From assembly GCF_008704495.1 (NCBI RefSeq), contig NZ_CP023699.1, positions 6,014,001-6,078,000 on the forward strand: 64,000 bases of DNA, written 5' to 3'. The position numbers were made by a program, and so were the translations under genes. Of this stretch, positions 63,127 through 64,000 are shown in pieces. A model generated the notes under the pieces. The model searched no databases, was not told the origin of the DNA, and saw only the letters and a program-made list of their open reading frames with translations. This DNA comes from Streptomyces kanamyceticus. GTDB taxonomy: Bacteria > Actinomycetota > Actinomycetes > Streptomycetales > Streptomycetaceae. Within the stretch, counting starts at the first letter, position 1, and every line of letters begins with the position of its first letter.

Positions 63127-63804
63127 ATGACCCGTGTACTGCTCGCCGAGGACGACGCGTCCATCTCGGAGCCGCTGGCCCGTGCCCTGCGCAGGGAGGG
63201 TTATGAGGTCGAAGTGCGTGAGGACGGCCCGACCGCTCTCGATGCCGGCCTGCAGGGCAGCGTCGACCTGGTCGTACTGGACCTGGGACTGCCCGGCATG
63301 GACGGTCTGGAGGTGGCCCGCCGACTCCGCGCCGACGGGCTCACGGTGCCGATCCTGATCCTGACCGCGCGCGCCGACGAGGTGGACACCGTCGTCGGCC
63401 TGGACGCGGGCGCCGACGACTACGTGACCAAACCCTTCCGCCTCGCCGAGCTGCTCGCCCGGGTCCGGGCGCTGCTCAGGCGCGGCGCCACCGAACCCAA
63501 GGAGGCACCCGCCACGCACGGCGTGCGGATCGACGTCGAGTCGCACCGCGCGTGGATGGGCGACGAGGAACTCCAGCTCACCGCCAAGGAGTTCGACCTG
63601 CTCCGGGTGCTCGTGCGGGACGCGGGCCGCGTCGTCACGCGCGATCAGCTGATGCGGGAGGTCTGGGACACGACGTGGTGGTCCTCCACGAAGACCCTCG
63701 ACATGCACATCTCCTGGCTGCGCAAGAAGCTGGGCGACGACGCGGCGAATCCCCGCTACATCGCCACGGTGCGGGGCGTCGGCTTCCGCTTCGAGAAGAG
63801 CTGA
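63127..63804 (+). CDS. OmpR-family response regulator
   Basis: 225 residues. Receiver: LLAEDDASIS, the phosphoacceptor in VVLDLGLPGMDG (about residue 50) and Lys in DDYVTKPFRLAE; winged-helix DNA-binding domain to the C-terminus (LTAKEFDLLRVLVRD...RVVTRDQLMREVW...VRGVGFRF). ATG at 63127, chosen because frames upstream have no coding bias. A sensor kinase gene starts 178 bases downstream, so this is a normal two-component pair. Confidence 0.92.
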   Translation: MTRVLLAEDDASISEPLARALRREGYEVEVREDGPTALDAGLQGSVDLVVLDLGLPGMDGLEVARRLRADGLTVPILILTARADEVDTVVGLDAGADDYVTKPFRLAELLARVRALLRRGATEPKEAPATHGVRIDVESHRAWMGDEELQLTAKEFDLLRVLVRDAGRVVTRDQLMREVWDTTWWSSTKTLDMHISWLRKKLGDDAANPRYIATVRGVGFRFEKS

Positions 63805-63834
63805 GAGCACCCCCTACGGGGGGCAGGGCCTCGT

Positions 63835-63950
63835 AGGGGCGCGGGGAACTGCGCGAGCAACCACAGAAAACCCGCAGCCGCCGTCGAACCGCCGGAGGCA
63901 GACGCGTCCGCGGGCCTTCGACGGCCGATCGCGCAGTTCCTCGCGCCCCT
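63835..63950. repeat. Inverted pair of the dispersed 20-bp element
   Basis: An inverted copy (63835-63854) and a forward copy with one mismatch (63931-63950) flank a 76-base spacer in the gap between the regulator and the kinase. Confidence 0.8.
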
Positions 63951-63982
63951 AAAGGGGCTCCCACATCCGCGACACTGGGTAG

Positions 63983-64000
63983 ATGCGTCGCCGACTGATC
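63983..64000 (+). CDS. Start of a sensor histidine kinase gene, cut by the window edge
   Basis: ATG at 63983 opens M-R-R-R-L-I, a typical start of a membrane kinase, and the window ends six codons in. Position after an OmpR regulator, with the same strand, makes a sensor kinase the likely product. Only the start is visible. Confidence 0.5.

Overview
This window looks like chromosomal DNA of a Streptomyces. It has very high GC with strong third-position bias, GTG starts and GGAGG-type ribosome sites. It carries a tRNA-Leu with anticodon UAA that matches the developmental tRNA bldA. Gene order (bldA, aromatic-acid genes, thiolase, cystathionine beta-synthase, hut genes, a SigB-type sigma locus, surface proteins, an OmpR regulator) agrees with what I remember of the SCO306x-308x part of the S. 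coelicolor core; this is recollection, not a search result.

Layout. 0-5 kb: bldA, then a double-length IclR regulator divergent from pobA and pcaK (4-hydroxybenzoate use). 5-14 kb: Bax-inhibitor-like membrane protein, small conserved genes, thiolase, SGNH esterase, cystathionine beta-synthase, and an XRE/SDR divergent pair. 14-19 kb: NCS1 permease and a four-gene quaternary-amine ABC importer. 19-22 kb: an ammonia-lyase-like protein lacking the MIO triad, with an RpiR regulator. 22-24 kb: a compact cluster of three roadblock/LC7-like proteins and a DUF4388-like protein. 24-27 kb: APC permease and a LysA-like PLP decarboxylase. 27-33 kb: hutU, an M20 amidohydrolase, hutF and hutI, closed by a strong hairpin, then an orphan NarL-type regulator.

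34.2-46.4 kb is the most interesting region. It is a RiPP gene cluster of the azole (TOMM/LAP) type. One leftward operon encodes a 56-residue precursor (TTG start; core SSCCAGCTSTSCGAVVRPLA), a VOC protein, a SagB-type dehydrogenase, a HemW-like radical SAM protein, an E1-like leader-binding partner, a YcaO cyclodehydratase ending in PHPFP, two CPBP-type membrane proteases and a luciferase-like oxidoreductase. A divergent ABC exporter and a two-component system follow. I cannot match it to a characterised product.

46.5-52.7 kb is a mosaic accessory stretch. It holds a DUF4190 protein, a secreted TAP-type hydrolase, a PIMT-like methyltransferase coupled to two tiny nested ORFs, a regulator remnant, and a whiJ/abaA-like set (XRE-DUF5753, DUF397, HATPase) with a DUF6879 gene. 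Two sets of direct repeats meet at a single base (48553), suggesting stepwise insertion. From 52.8 kb the core resumes: a SigB-family sigma factor with STAS and HATPase partners, a 110-bp tandem repeat, a four-gene secreted/membrane surface-protein operon, an esterase, a POT peptide transporter, and an OmpR regulator whose partner kinase begins at the window edge.
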